A stretch of 64,000 nucleotides of DNA from positions 14,810,449-14,874,448 of the forward strand of contig CM044964.1 of NCBI GenBank assembly GCA_024516035.1, written 5' to 3'. Each line of letters starts with the position of its first letter. The first letter of the stretch is position 1. This DNA comes from Bactericera cockerelli (Eukaryota > Arthropoda > Insecta > Hemiptera > Triozidae). This document shows positions 44,001 through 60,592 of this stretch, in pieces. A program made the position numbers and the translations under genes. The notes beneath the pieces are model-generated. The model saw only the letters and a list, made by a program, of their open reading frames with translations. It did no database searches and was not told the DNA's origin.

Positions 44001-45792
44001 GAAAAGAGAAATGTATTACAGTGAAATAAAGATATTACCATAGATTACCGGGTAGCAATTGCTAGAATGTAATTTGTGAATTGCACATAAACTCCTTTTT
44101 TTCTGAATAAAAATTAAACTATCATTAAAACAAATTTTCTAAAAATCCTTGAGTGTTGGGATCAATCTTTTTAGAGTGTTTTCTAGATTGTCCTTATCAC
44201 AACTGTAATTAAAAAATCCATGGTTCATTGTCATATTGGACTGCATAACATACTTATAAAATCACAAATCTGTCAATTAATATACACTAGATGAAAAACT
44301 AAAGGACCATTAGTGGACTGAAAATATTGCCTATGACAATAATAGTAACAGATCACAATTCACATCATACACAGATGCACACTCATAATATAAAAAAAGG
44401 AATGATGATATGACCATGCAGTTGAAAGCAACACTGAACCAAGAAAAGGAATGTAACTAGAATGAAATGTGATGCAGTTTACCTAGCGCAATGCTGAGCA
44501 TATGTAAATATGATGAATTTCCACATAAAATCTTTTCCTCTGAAATAGAGAGATAAACTCATTTATTGCAAACAAATTTCTAAAACTGCTGTTACCTCAA
44601 AACATGATATTTGTAAAATTGGCTTGCCTCAACAGTTCCAAAGCAAAATGCGCACAGTTACAAACATACAAGGAAAATGTTATAAAAACTTACTTAAGAA
44701 AAGGCATAAAATACTGATTATCATCATCCACCTCCAATTTGCCATTGAGAAATAAAGTAATGTCTAATGCTGCAACACCATATGCTCGTTTAACATCTGT
44801 TGGGTTACCCAAAGGTGTATTGTTATTTGTACTGGTGTGTTTGTCTTTCTCTTCCTTCTCAGGATGTAGACTTCCTGAAAATAAATAAATAATTAGGAAA
44901 CAAAATAAGTGAATGGGAGCACATTTAATGTTAAATATGCTTGATAATAAAGTTGAAATTAATGGAATTATTTGAACACCAACTAACAGATTGAGGTGAC
45001 TTGAGCAGCTCAATATTAGTAATGAGAAAACTAGTTCCTTTGAGGGTTAGGACAAGCTGGAATTTGTAGAGAGGTTCCTCAAAAATTAAGAAACAAAGCT
45101 CACTCTTCACCACATTTTTGATTTGTTGATCTCCTGAACATAATTAAAAATAATATTGGCTTACTTTTACTGCCCGATTAAGACTAATAAGTCTCATTAT
45201 TCCAGCAGATTTCAAAGACCTATTATGTGGTCAAAATACCAAATGGGAAGATAACTTGTCATGCCCCTGATGGGTTTTGGGACCTATGGATTACCAGATA
45301 GACGCATTGGCTAATAATCTACCAAGACAGACATTTCTCCCGCTTCGTCCTGGCGCATAGATCCTTTGGCGCTTAGAGTAAAACTTTTTTAATCCAAACA
45401 CTTACCTATTCTAACTACATAGCAGACTAGAAACACTTTAACACTTACCTATTCTAACTACATAGCAGACTAGAAACACTTTCTCCCTATCTGTGTCTCG
45501 TGAGTTCAGATCTGTGAACAGCACTCGCACATTGTGATAGGCCGTGCACTTGTGCACAACAAGAGCCTCCGTGAAAACCTTCATCTGTTTGTAGTCATAC
45601 AGAGCGTACAGGTACTGTAGGTTGGGCGGCTCATGTGAGCCAGACCCTTTTGAGATCCAACTTTTTAGGGTAACGCCTGAAACACAAGTCAAGAGATAGT
45701 TTTATCAAACGAAAAAAAAAAAACAATAATCAATACAAAATAATCATACTCCTCTGCTGTCGAGTGAAGATACAATCTTTACTCTGTTTATC
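3300..45792 (-). CDS. mbc: DOCK1/myoblast-city-type Rac guanine-nucleotide exchange factor, multi-exon gene
   Basis: The gene spans most of the left 45 kb and reads right to left in 24 supported exons plus one candidate (listed separately), about 4.6 kb of coding sequence. DOCK1-class proteins work with ELMO at the plasma membrane to load Rac with GTP, in myoblast fusion, cell migration and engulfment. Visible blocks are: a segment before DHR-1 ([17 protein letters not shown]); DHR-1 parts ([26 protein letters not shown]); the armadillo-like middle ([32 protein letters not shown]); and DHR-2 ([45 protein letters not shown]). Val in DAAVNGG is the position of the family's nucleotide-sensor loop. 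Most residues favour DOCK1/2/5 (insect mbc). A few, such as DAAVNGGI, resemble DOCK3/4 (sponge), which is the main alternative. Not found: the SH3-bearing N-terminus, about 110 residues of DHR-1, and the last exon. Exon D18 has a one-base deletion. Exon-to-exon phases agree everywhere else. Confidence 0.85.
3837..4135 (+). mobile_element. SINE-D, tRNA-derived
   Basis: Head ctccgtggcgtaacggttgt and ttcgatccccggtcgg; body gaggctggcatttctgg and tggtacgattcccagcgaat, sharing ctgggtgaggttaatgtg with the 5S SINE. Reverse copies: 11523-11768, 19805-20090, 29440-29684. Confidence 0.88.
4150..4445 (-). repeat. SINE-F-like repeat copy
   Basis: Reverse copy ending in (caa)n at 4412-4441, about 30 bp from the donor of DOCK exon D24. 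Confidence 0.87.
4474..4777 (-). CDS. mbc: DOCK exon D24, C-terminal tail
   Basis: The exon is low-complexity: Ser-rich ([17 protein letters not shown]), then [19 protein letters not shown], then [20 protein letters not shown] and SPIIELREE. It has the Ser stretch plus KKEKR-like basic cluster of DOCK1 tails. Acceptor is gttctgtctcgcag and donor GTGAGT. Phase agrees with D23 and D25. Confidence 0.82.
4846..5022 (+). mobile_element. SINE-C, tRNA-derived
   Basis: Head ccgtggctcagtggttaaga...gcgggttcgaatcccgg; body ctgtccgaaattttccgttt and ggggcacac. A reverse copy is at 15008-15176. Confidence 0.88.
5539..5862 (-). repeat. 54-bp array of DOCK exon-D23 end plus donor, six copies
   Basis: Copies start at 5539, 5593, 5651, 5705, 5759 and 5813. 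On the minus strand each carries the last bases of D23 (ccactagtgtaga) and its donor GTGAGTA, plus about 25 bp not found beside the real exon. The second copy has a 4-bp insertion. The array is intronic, about 370 bp downstream of the true donor. Confidence 0.95.
6236..6432 (-). CDS. mbc: DOCK exon D23, end of DHR-2
   Basis: It encodes [20 protein letters not shown], then [20 protein letters not shown] and [17 protein letters not shown], matching GIRIHGDKVTEALRPFHERMEACF. The last 17 residues begin the basic Ser/Thr-rich tail. Its 3' end and donor GTGAGT recur six times in an array about 370 bp downstream. Confidence 0.9.
6985..7250. repeat. Family-R repeat
   Basis: Partner of the copy at 10165-10415; contains cttctcgtcgaaaagtataa, (att)n and ttcacacaggatactcttat. 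Confidence 0.78.
7380..7628. mobile_element. Two abutting 129-bp-type MITE copies
   Basis: A full copy occupies 7500-7628. A second copy, lacking the last bases of its right inverted repeat, runs from about 7380 to 7499 directly against it. A right end of a related copy lies at about 7330-7353. A further relative, split by other repeats, spans 52310-52592. Confidence 0.8.
7643..7741 (-). CDS. mbc: DOCK exon D22, DHR-2 lobe C
   Basis: Thirty-three codons read [20 protein letters not shown], then [13 protein letters not shown], matching KAFFTDRYLQEHPE...LKDLIAWQIPFL. Acceptor is ctccccag, donor GTAAGC, phase 0 on both sides. Confidence 0.92.
7916..8217 (-). mobile_element. SINE-H, tRNA-derived
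   Basis: Body gtggtgaagcacaaggcctc and tttcctcacgaggtatgagt; tRNA-like head reversed (ggggatcgaacccaggtcac ... gcgcgctaagtcactct). Copies: 50228-50535, 11195-11405 and an old one at 1009-1250. Confidence 0.87.
8222..8420 (-). mobile_element. SINE-A copy
   Basis: Full-length reverse copy: (taa)n tail at the left, tRNA-like head ending gagctaccgggac at the right. Confidence 0.9.
8558..8686. mobile_element. 129-bp PIF/Harbinger-like MITE
   Basis: Same family and length as the copy at 24037, in the opposite orientation. Flanked by TAG on both sides (8555-8557 and 8687-8689). Confidence 0.87.
9016..9172 (-). CDS. mbc: DOCK exon D21, DHR-2 lobe C, nucleotide sensor
   Basis: It encodes [20 protein letters not shown], then [20 protein letters not shown]. 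The Val in DAAVNGG sits where the DOCK alpha-10 sensor contacts the Rac nucleotide and magnesium site. Acceptor is catttcag and donor GTGAGA; ends in phase 0. Confidence 0.92.
9650..9826 (+). mobile_element. 3' fragment of a third RLE-type LINE
   Basis: The plus strand reads [20 protein letters not shown] then [20 protein letters not shown] before a stop. It is the same C-terminal domain as in the LINE at 24.3-26.8 kb, with no upstream part left. Confidence 0.8.
9888..10160 (-). mobile_element. 5S-derived SINE, full-length copy
   Basis: Reverse complement of the family at 39889: poly-T at the left, 5S-like head ending agccagcgtcgatggcatgt on the minus strand. Little diverged. Confidence 0.92.
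10165..10415. repeat. Family-R repeat, inverted relative of 6985-7250
   Basis: Segments tctaccacagtacc, tgtgaagaggccttgagct, tttaacttaggtaagt and (taa)n with tatacttttcgacgagaagt match the reverse complement of 6985-7250. Confidence 0.78.
10458..10833 (-). CDS. mbc: DOCK exon D20, DHR-2 lobes B/C
   Basis: The largest exon reads [40 protein letters not shown], then [20 protein letters not shown] and [19 protein letters not shown]. The family has [33 protein letters not shown] and ISPLENAIETM here. Between SRPYRK and NEFANLW there are about 35 extra residues rich in Ser, Thr and Arg compared with DOCK1. Acceptor is cctctatcag and donor GTAAGT. Confidence 0.93.
11195..11405 (-). mobile_element. 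SINE-H copy, truncated
   Basis: It holds the atgctcttgtaataccgcca and gaattcgaacccaggtcac parts; the left part is replaced by other sequence. Confidence 0.78.
11523..11768 (-). mobile_element. SINE-D copy ending 9 bp from a splice donor
   Basis: Reverse copy whose tRNA-like head ends at about 11760, directly before the donor of DOCK exon D19 (11776-11777). Confidence 0.85.
11778..11913 (-). CDS. mbc: DOCK exon D19, DHR-2
   Basis: It encodes [20 protein letters not shown], then [20 protein letters not shown], matching [14 protein letters not shown] and TSPPGDDI of DOCK1. Acceptor is gttccccag, donor GTGAGT; the end phase is 1, making Tyr with D20. Confidence 0.92.
11930..12138 (-). mobile_element. 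SINE-A copy
   Basis: Full-length reverse copy beginning with (ataat)n about 15 bp from the acceptor of DOCK exon D19. Confidence 0.9.
12538..12645 (+). mobile_element. Copy of the short (attct)-tailed element
   Basis: It shares the body (cctataaaatatataagacc, gactgctggagtaaag) and (attct)n tail with the insertion at 62252-62375. No coding content. Confidence 0.75.
12719..12939 (-). mobile_element. SINE-A copy
   Basis: Full-length reverse copy very similar to the one at 11930, with the same cgggacgggaatatac flank, suggesting a segmental duplication of part of this intron. Confidence 0.88.
13010..13495 (-). mobile_element. jockey/CR1-like LINE reverse-transcriptase fragment
   Basis: It encodes [51 protein letters not shown] and [20 protein letters not shown], the first blocks of a reverse transcriptase with KGPGPD and NYRPI motifs, then QQHGF before the reading ends. 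It lies about 35 bases inside the intron after DOCK exon D18, same strand, and lacks the catalytic YADD part. Confidence 0.92.
13531..13730 (-). CDS. mbc: DOCK exon D18, DHR-2, with one-base deletion
   Basis: The first half reads [20 protein letters not shown] then YDYLRLR. The second half, in a different frame, reads [20 protein letters not shown] then [18 protein letters not shown]. Both match consecutive DOCK1 sequence. The exon is 200 nt, whereas flanking exons require phase 0 on both sides, so one base is missing near 13650. Without it the downstream DHR-2 cannot be read. This is either an assembly error or a disabling allele. Confidence 0.88.
13857..14560 (+). repeat. Family-P dispersed repeat
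   Basis: It begins with a near-palindrome (acttccgagaaatatctaat ... ttagaaatcggaagt), then gtgttcgtttttg, a (gtctgtct)n run, ctactcgaccgattttgatg and gaaaatcggttgagccgttt. Fragments of its start are at 39425-39515, 49553-49690 and 63555-63600. No open frame. Confidence 0.75.
15008..15176 (-). mobile_element. SINE-C copy
   Basis: Reverse copy (ggtgccccggaacccctttc ... gccattgagccacggagg). Confidence 0.86.
15180..15380 (+). mobile_element. SINE-I copy
   Basis: Plus-strand copy (ggatcggatcccacccaatg, tggtagaaaatgccttcagc) ending in (att)n. Confidence 0.82.
15487..15665 (+). repeat. Family-T repeat, about 180 bp
   Basis: It reads gtggccacaacgaggaccct to gcctccgtagtgttcgtgca. The reverse copy is at 29160-29340. 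Its ccctagaccctacaccctag segment looks telomere-like but is not a regular array. Confidence 0.8.
15690..15899 (+). mobile_element. SINE-A, tRNA-derived with (att)n tail, abutting a splice donor
   Basis: A tRNA-like head has an A box (gtagctcagtggtaaaggc) and a B box (gggttcgaaaccc). The body (aatatgtcttgggcttact) and an (att)n tail follow. The tail ends exactly at the donor of DOCK exon D17. Family members also occur at 8222, 11930, 12719, 17340 and elsewhere. Confidence 0.92.
15900..16110 (-). CDS. mbc: DOCK exon D17, DHR-2 lobe A
   Basis: It reads [20 protein letters not shown], then [17 protein letters not shown], matching YLYKLCDLHKECDNYTEAA and HYFDKGK of DOCK1. Acceptor is cttcctcag. 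The donor GTAATA is formed at the junction with a SINE tail (see findings). Ends in phase 0. Confidence 0.92.
16779..16870 (-). CDS. mbc: DOCK exon D16, start of DHR-2
   Basis: It encodes [20 protein letters not shown], then [11 protein letters not shown], matching the family block NRMSCTVNVLNFYKE...EMYIRY at the beginning of DHR-2. Acceptor is gtcctccag and donor GTAACC. Ends in phase 2. Confidence 0.88.
16924..17206 (+). mobile_element. SINE-E, tRNA-derived
   Basis: Head aatagctcagtggttaagca and cccgggttcgaacccccg; body ttgtttgtaagggatacctt, gagaagtg-type segment and a tail ending tggctacgaaataaaaaa. It sits 55 bp upstream of DOCK exon D16. Confidence 0.88.
18042..18233 (-). CDS. mbc: DOCK exon D15
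   Basis: It encodes [40 protein letters not shown] and [19 protein letters not shown], matching ENEIITKLDHEVEGGRGDE and MERLLDYR of DOCK1. Acceptor is ctccccag and donor GTGAGG; 64 codons, phase 0 on both sides. Confidence 0.92.
18583..18930 (-). repeat. 48-51-bp array of DOCK exon-D14 end plus donor, seven copies
   Basis: Seven units, including the authentic exon end, repeat the D14 3' end (aaggctaacttcccagag on the minus strand), the donor GTAACA and about 20 bp of intron. One copy has cagaggtaacat from ctctggta, slightly changed. The array is contiguous with the exon. Confidence 0.95.
18911..19086 (-). CDS. mbc: DOCK exon D14
   Basis: It reads [40 protein letters not shown] and [10 protein letters not shown], a clear DOCK block ([22 protein letters not shown]). 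Acceptor is gccctggcag and donor GTAACA. The 3' end and donor have six extra copies in the adjacent intron. Confidence 0.92.
19805..20090 (-). mobile_element. SINE-D copy
   Basis: Reverse, full-length, moderately diverged copy followed by a partial SINE-A at 20098. Confidence 0.83.
20429..20645 (-). repeat. 43-bp array of DOCK exon-D13 end plus donor, five copies
   Basis: Four extra units of 43 bp (one 44 bp) follow the authentic exon end. Each carries the last 16 exonic bases (atgtggttcagtctgg on the minus strand) and the donor GTGAGT. Confidence 0.95.
20629..20824 (-). CDS. mbc: DOCK exon D13
   Basis: It encodes [40 protein letters not shown] and [13 protein letters not shown], matching AVAFLTQESLQLENFSSAKR...FEIRDMWYNLG of DOCK1. 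Its 3' end and donor are repeated in four further 43-bp copies directly downstream. Confidence 0.92.
20877..20962 (+). mobile_element. SINE-B, truncated body
   Basis: Only the segment from agtcccggtttcagcgtgga to aacacaaatatgataactt remains, 50 bp upstream of DOCK exon D13. Confidence 0.78.
21163..21272 (-). mobile_element. 5S-derived SINE, tail fragment
   Basis: Only the tail-side body remains (ttggggtttaacgtcccttt, gacgggagttttaccctc). A second, shorter tail fragment with its poly-T lies at 53398-53476. Confidence 0.7.
21312..21474 (-). mobile_element. SINE-B copy
   Basis: Reverse copy with aagttatcatatttgtgtta at the left and the tRNA-like head (atcaagctactgaggtcgg) at the right. Confidence 0.85.
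21480..22950. other. Long AT-rich intronic stretch
   Basis: Between DOCK exons D12 and D13. No exon or repeat family recognised; a G-rich run (gggtggtgggggtggcggtg) stands at about 22361. Confidence 0.5.
23068..23290 (-). mobile_element. 3' fragment of a second RLE-type LINE
   Basis: It reads [20 protein letters not shown] then [13 protein letters not shown], homologous to the C-terminus of the LINE at 24.3-26.8 kb but clearly divergent, so it comes from another subfamily. Confidence 0.8.
23747..23977 (-). CDS. mbc: DOCK exon D12
   Basis: It encodes [40 protein letters not shown] and [24 protein letters not shown]1 has [20 protein letters not shown] at this point. The acceptor lies in a SINE tail (ttattattatacag). 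Donor is GTGAGT, phase 0. Confidence 0.9.
23978..24329 (-). mobile_element. SINE-A copy split by a MITE and abutting a splice acceptor
   Basis: The tail (ttattattatac on the minus strand) runs straight into the acceptor AG of DOCK exon D12. The body is interrupted by the 129-bp MITE at 24037. Confidence 0.9.
24037..24165. mobile_element. 129-bp PIF/Harbinger-like MITE nested in a SINE
   Basis: Terminal inverted repeats gggcggaattaatagac. It is flanked by TTA on both sides (24034-24036 and 24166-24168) and sits inside a SINE-A copy, whose sequence resumes directly after it. A 3-bp duplication and a G-rich terminus fit PIF/Harbinger. Confidence 0.88.
24345..26800 (-). mobile_element. LINE with restriction-like endonuclease (R2-group type), decayed
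   Basis: Conserved reverse-transcriptase parts read [54 protein letters not shown] and [15 protein letters not shown]-like knuckle (YTCVCGEK...HSLSC) and [12 protein letters not shown]...LVWDATCVD follow; the latter fits the PD-D/E core of the restriction-like endonuclease. The C-terminus reads [13 protein letters not shown] and [12 protein letters not shown]. The frame is broken near 26670 and near 26055, and a TGA stands at 24661. An A-rich tail follows. Clade cannot be assigned by eye. Confidence 0.9.
27538..27845 (-). mobile_element. SINE-E copy
   Basis: Reverse full-length copy: tttcatttcgtagccatgaa tail side, head gtgcttaaccactgagctaa. Confidence 0.87.
27844..28090 (+). repeat. SINE-F-like repeat with (gtt)n head
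   Basis: (gttgtt)n, then agccagcttggctacagctg, ttgcgatcaaccatcatgag-type sequence and ggctagtctgttctctgttt. Copies: 63649-63900, 57800-57960, 58318-58560 and reverse 4150-4445, 18352-18440. Confidence 0.88.
28163..28309 (-). CDS. mbc: DOCK exon D11
   Basis: It encodes [20 protein letters not shown], then [20 protein letters not shown], matching the DOCK1 segment ending RTVISMGRDS. Acceptor is ctcccctgcag. The donor chosen is GTAGGT, because it keeps phase 0 into D12; a GTGAAA four bases downstream would break the frame. Confidence 0.85.
28676..28836. repeat. 38-bp minisatellite grown from element G
   Basis: Four units of ctgctggtctactccctgtt plus tatagtcccccagccaga follow a copy of element G. 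Elsewhere the element has one or two such units. Confidence 0.88.
29160..29340 (-). repeat. Family-T repeat, reverse copy
   Basis: Reverse complement of 15487-15665 with a few percent change; no clear target duplication was seen. Confidence 0.8.
29440..29684 (-). mobile_element. SINE-D copy, diverged
   Basis: Reverse copy (gccacggaggctgg head; cagcctgggtagagctgga body). Confidence 0.8.
29700..32290. other. Long AT-rich intronic stretch
   Basis: Between DOCK exons D10 and D11. Contains poly-T runs and a few short similar phrases (acaagacaatattccaacg, cacaatctaacaagataac) but no recognisable gene. Confidence 0.5.
32660..33110 (+). repeat. Family-Q dispersed repeat
   Basis: It contains aaatttcaagtctctagctt, a (ca)n(gaca)n microsatellite, and ends in ttccttattataagataagg, a hairpin-forming end. 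The same end occurs at 63605-63648 and, altered, at 38228-38262 and 29830-29865. Confidence 0.72.
33640..33815 (-). mobile_element. SINE-A, diverged copy
   Basis: It keeps the (taa)n tail, the body (aagtaagcccgaaacgtatt) and the tRNA-like head (gagctaccgggat). Other old or partial copies: 6497-6600, 17340-17490 (plus strand), 20098-20222, 45151-45331 and 47632-47745. Confidence 0.78.
34211..34385 (-). CDS. mbc: DOCK exon D10
   Basis: It reads [20 protein letters not shown], then [20 protein letters not shown], matching the family block R.ILLP......HL. The acceptor is unusual: it is preceded by a (taa)n run (ataattattgcag). Donor is GTACTC. Phase joins D9 by making Ser. Confidence 0.85.
34588..34950 (+). 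mobile_element. SINE-E copy with internal head duplication
   Basis: The B-box region and spacer (gtgtgcgaatcccaaagcc, ttgtttgtaagggatac) occur twice, 34616-34702 and 34704-34792, before a single body and tail. Confidence 0.85.
35052..35113 (+). repeat. Poly-T tract
   Basis: About 60 bp of nearly pure T with a short (att) interruption, probably the tail of a reverse-oriented retroelement. Confidence 0.8.
35269..35583 (-). CDS. mbc: DOCK exon D9
   Basis: It encodes [40 protein letters not shown] and [18 protein letters not shown], part of the helical middle of DOCK proteins. Acceptor is cttcgcctacag and donor GTGAGT. Its 5' end with the acceptor is present in two displaced copies about 0.5 and 1.1 kb upstream. 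Confidence 0.9.
35908..37066 (-). repeat. Displaced copies of DOCK exon-D9 start and acceptor, fused to an intronic repeat
   Basis: Copies at about 35908-36116 and 36546-36758 contain 40-50 bases of the D9 5' end with its acceptor, joined at agtagaa to a segment (acaaggttgacagttaac). A third copy of that segment, without exon sequence, lies at 36937-37066. Element G sits at the outer edges. These are chimeric local duplications. Confidence 0.88.
36415..36935. repeat. Element G copies
   Basis: Two copies (36415-36545 and 36760-36935) of a repeat with tcgtgaacgatggtagccag, aaggaggctaataattgaca and ccccagaaccaagccaatgc. Others: 3013-3135 (nested in Rep-L), 16420-16585, 28558-28700, 51310-51540 and 60165-60325. 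No coding capacity; class unknown. Confidence 0.85.
37171..37260. repeat. Perfect-looking hairpin, 29-bp arms
   Basis: Arms 37171-37199 (ataaccttatcaaaattcaa...) and 37232-37260 are reverse complements with one mismatch, separated by 32 bp of AT-rich sequence. It lies in the intron between DOCK exons D8 and D9. Confidence 0.85.
37674..37774 (-). CDS. mbc: DOCK exon D8
   Basis: It encodes [20 protein letters not shown] and [13 protein letters not shown], matching the DOCK block ADRKFQHFNPVLETYI..HFSATLAY. Acceptor is tttcattccag and donor GTAAGT. Phase 2 at the end, completed by D9. Confidence 0.9.
38411..38595 (-). CDS. mbc: DOCK exon D7
   Basis: It encodes [40 protein letters not shown] and SDFLVFECL, a highly conserved DOCK block. 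Donor is GTGAGT; acceptor is gattccag. The first bases of the exon together with the acceptor are copied eight more times in the upstream intron (38.64-39.30 kb). Confidence 0.9.
38559..39300 (-). repeat. 84-bp array of DOCK exon-D7 start plus acceptor, nine copies
   Basis: Eight extra 84-bp copies lie upstream of D7 in transcript direction. Each carries the acceptor (gattccag) and the first 35 or so exonic bases. Two variants (taggcc and tagccc) occur in the order g-c-g-c-g-g-c-g-g from the exon outward, suggesting blockwise expansion. A decayed copy ends at about 39345. Confidence 0.95.
39889..40156 (+). mobile_element. 5S-rRNA-derived SINE (SINE3 type), full copy with target duplication
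   Basis: The first 100 bases follow 5S rRNA: gccagcgtcgatggcatgtt, caccgaagttaagcgacat and gacttggatgggtgacc, containing the internal promoter. A body (ctgggtgaggtcaatgtgag) and a poly-A tail follow. The 11-bp duplication aaagttgaata flanks it (39878-39888 and 40157-40167). Confidence 0.95.
40391..40758 (+). mobile_element. SINE-A copy split by a SINE-B insertion
   Basis: The SINE-A head and body run to about 40552. A SINE-B occupies about 40552-40695, flanked by similar acttaa sequences. The SINE-A end (ggcagtataaataaggcgat) resumes afterwards. Confidence 0.88.
40854..41037 (-). CDS. mbc: DOCK exon D6, after DHR-1
   Basis: It begins [20 protein letters not shown] and ends [14 protein letters not shown], the family signature STKLTQNVDLLGLL continuing in D7. 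Acceptor is gtcttcag and donor GTAAGA. Ends in phase 1. Confidence 0.9.
41547..41664 (-). CDS. mbc: DOCK exon D5, DHR-1 domain
   Basis: It encodes [20 protein letters not shown], then [19 protein letters not shown]. This corresponds to the DOCK1 block HRSS..K.EK.FALAFVKLM..GTTL.D..H.L.VYK. Acceptor is cttcctcag and donor GTAAGA; the exon ends in phase 0. Confidence 0.9.
41953..42109 (-). CDS. mbc: DOCK exon D4, DHR-1 domain
   Basis: It encodes [36 protein letters not shown] and [10 protein letters not shown], the central beta strands of the lipid-binding DHR-1 (C2-like) domain. Acceptor is ttccatttcag and donor GTCAGT. It ends in phase 2, completed by A from D5 to give Arg. Confidence 0.9.
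42120..44690. other. Intron where DHR-1 exons are expected
   Basis: Between D3 and D4. I searched both frames of the minus strand for the DHR-1 block with PGD.RND and found nothing. A short SINE-H piece (tacatcgtgaggaaaaatga) stands at 42122, and the old duplication at 43850-44600. Confidence 0.55.
43850..44600. repeat. Diverged intronic tandem duplication
   Basis: Segments near 43865-44150 and 44290-44600 share aaaggacca-tagtggact, aaccaagaaaag and acaaatttct blocks in the same order. They are old copies of about 430 bp in the intron where DHR-1 exons are missing. Confidence 0.6.
44694..44874 (-). CDS. mbc: DOCK exon D3, linker and start of DHR-1
   Basis: After a charged, Asn/Thr-rich linker the exon reads [17 protein letters not shown] and [11 protein letters not shown], the family block RPFGVAVMD...HFIPF that leads into DHR-1. 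It takes a G from D2 to make G-S-L-H-P. It ends in phase 2, but the next recognised exon needs phase 1, so one or more exons are missing between them. Confidence 0.85.
45398..45482 (-). repeat. 43-bp tandem duplication of DOCK exon-D2 end plus donor
   Basis: The 3' end of D2 and its GTAAGT donor (45441-45482) are repeated once, 43 bp away (45398-45440), with no visible change in the exon piece. Two equal donors result. Confidence 0.93.
45449..45676 (-). CDS. mbc: DOCK exon D2, segment before DHR-1
   Basis: The exon encodes [10 protein letters not shown], then [18 protein letters not shown] and [18 protein letters not shown], ending FLVCYVVRI. This matches the conserved DOCK block between the SH3/linker region and DHR-1 (LYD, LFTDL, RDK and VRIG motifs). 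Acceptor is tgtttcag, donor is GTAAGT, and the exon ends in phase 1. Its 3' end and donor are duplicated 43 bp downstream. Confidence 0.85.
45750..45792 (-). CDS. mbc: DOCK exon D1 (candidate micro-exon)
   Basis: This 43-nt candidate encodes [15 protein letters not shown] good acceptor (tttcattgcag) precedes it and a GTATGA donor follows it. It ends in phase 1, which is exactly what exon D2 needs, and the joined reading gives QQRSVTLKSW. DOCK proteins have a short basic stretch at this place. The exon is short and the match weak, so it is a candidate only. Confidence 0.4.
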
Positions 45793-45799
45793 CTGCAAT

Positions 45800-47185
45800 G
45801 AAAGGAGATTCAAAAGTCCCTCACAGGCTATAATGTGTAAAATACCTGTCGCGATGGAGTACATAAAAATGATATTGAACCGAAATAAACAAAATAAAAT
45901 GTTCATGAACGCATGTCTTGTCTTGAAAATGGCTAAACTTGTTTTATATTCACTGTGAGCTCCTTGATAAAATTTAACTTAAAAATATAACTTCCAAATG
46001 ACCATCCAAAGTTAAATGACAGTTGTCGGCTGAAAAACTTACTCTCAATTAAAAATAATGCTCATACCTACCTATTGCGAAGGAGGTGCCCATATTTGTT
46101 ATCTTTAAAAGTTAATGAAATTCTACGAACTGTTCAATTAAACTTTAGAAATAGAAGATTTGAAATAATTGTTGTAAAAAACAGCTTACAATGGCCAAAA
46201 AATGCAAGTTTTAGCCCCCTTATTTCTTAACGTTTTTCCCCCTTTTTTCTGACAGTTTATTCATAATATGTTATGTCAAATAAAATTAAAAACTAGTTCC
46301 CGTGACTCGTGTTTTGAAATCTTGCATTGTATTAAATAGGTACCTAGGTAAGTTTTGAATCAATATCGAAAATAGATTTATTAGTTTGATTTATTATTTT
46401 GAATTCCGGATTTTTTATTTCGAAATATTGTCTCTCCTTAATATTTTTAACTCTATTTCTCTAAAATGACGTCTTAACTTGGTTTGAAATACTTGACACG
46501 GACATTAAAGAAAACGGCACTTCGGTATTTGAGTATTTTTATGTAGGCTAGGGTTACTATACATTCAAACTGAATTTATTTGTCTACACGGATGAATAAA
46601 TTTTGAATACATATATGTTGTGGATAGAAAAATTGCCACGCTTTAATAGGTTAAATGCGACAGAATTCACCTAGCACGGCCTAATTAATACCTACATAGG
46701 AAGAGGGGACCTATTTCCGTGATACGAAACAAGCCCACTTCCGATTGTGGTGTGTGCGAACGACAGGAACTGTTCACTCTCTGCAGTGCGTATAGAAAAA
46801 TATTGAAAGTGAAAAGCTTCTTGACGTTTTTCTTTACAACAGGACGAGTTTGCTTGGAGGAGAATTTTTCTCTTGCGGGCAAAAGTTGAGTGATGTTTTT
46901 TTAAAGTATAAGTTGTGCTGTATTTAGACTATTAGCGCAAGACAGGTAGTTCCATCATGCCGACAGTTTTAAAATAGGTCACATATTTGAACAAATTGGG
47001 TTGAGACTTTTATTTCATATAGGTACATATTTGAAAATATTTTTAAATCGCGAGGGAGGAAACTGGAAATTTTGCTGATAACCTGATAGGTTAGATCGAT
47101 TTTCTTCCAAAAATTTTAGAGTTATAAATTTCATTTGATTTTCAGAAAAAGAAAAAAAATTCCATCCTGAGATCAATCACACGCA
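45800..47185. other. Region between DOCK and RecQ5 starts
   Basis: AT-rich, repeat-poor compared with the introns. It would hold the RecQ5 promoter. No SH3-coding exon of DOCK was found, so the DOCK start may lie further right, inside or beyond RecQ5. Confidence 0.5.

Positions 47186-60592
<13,407 letters not shown>

Noticed and set aside
46082..46105. Possible first DOCK exon (MGTSFAI then GTAGGT)
   Set aside because: Too short to support, with no SH3 sequence following in the window.
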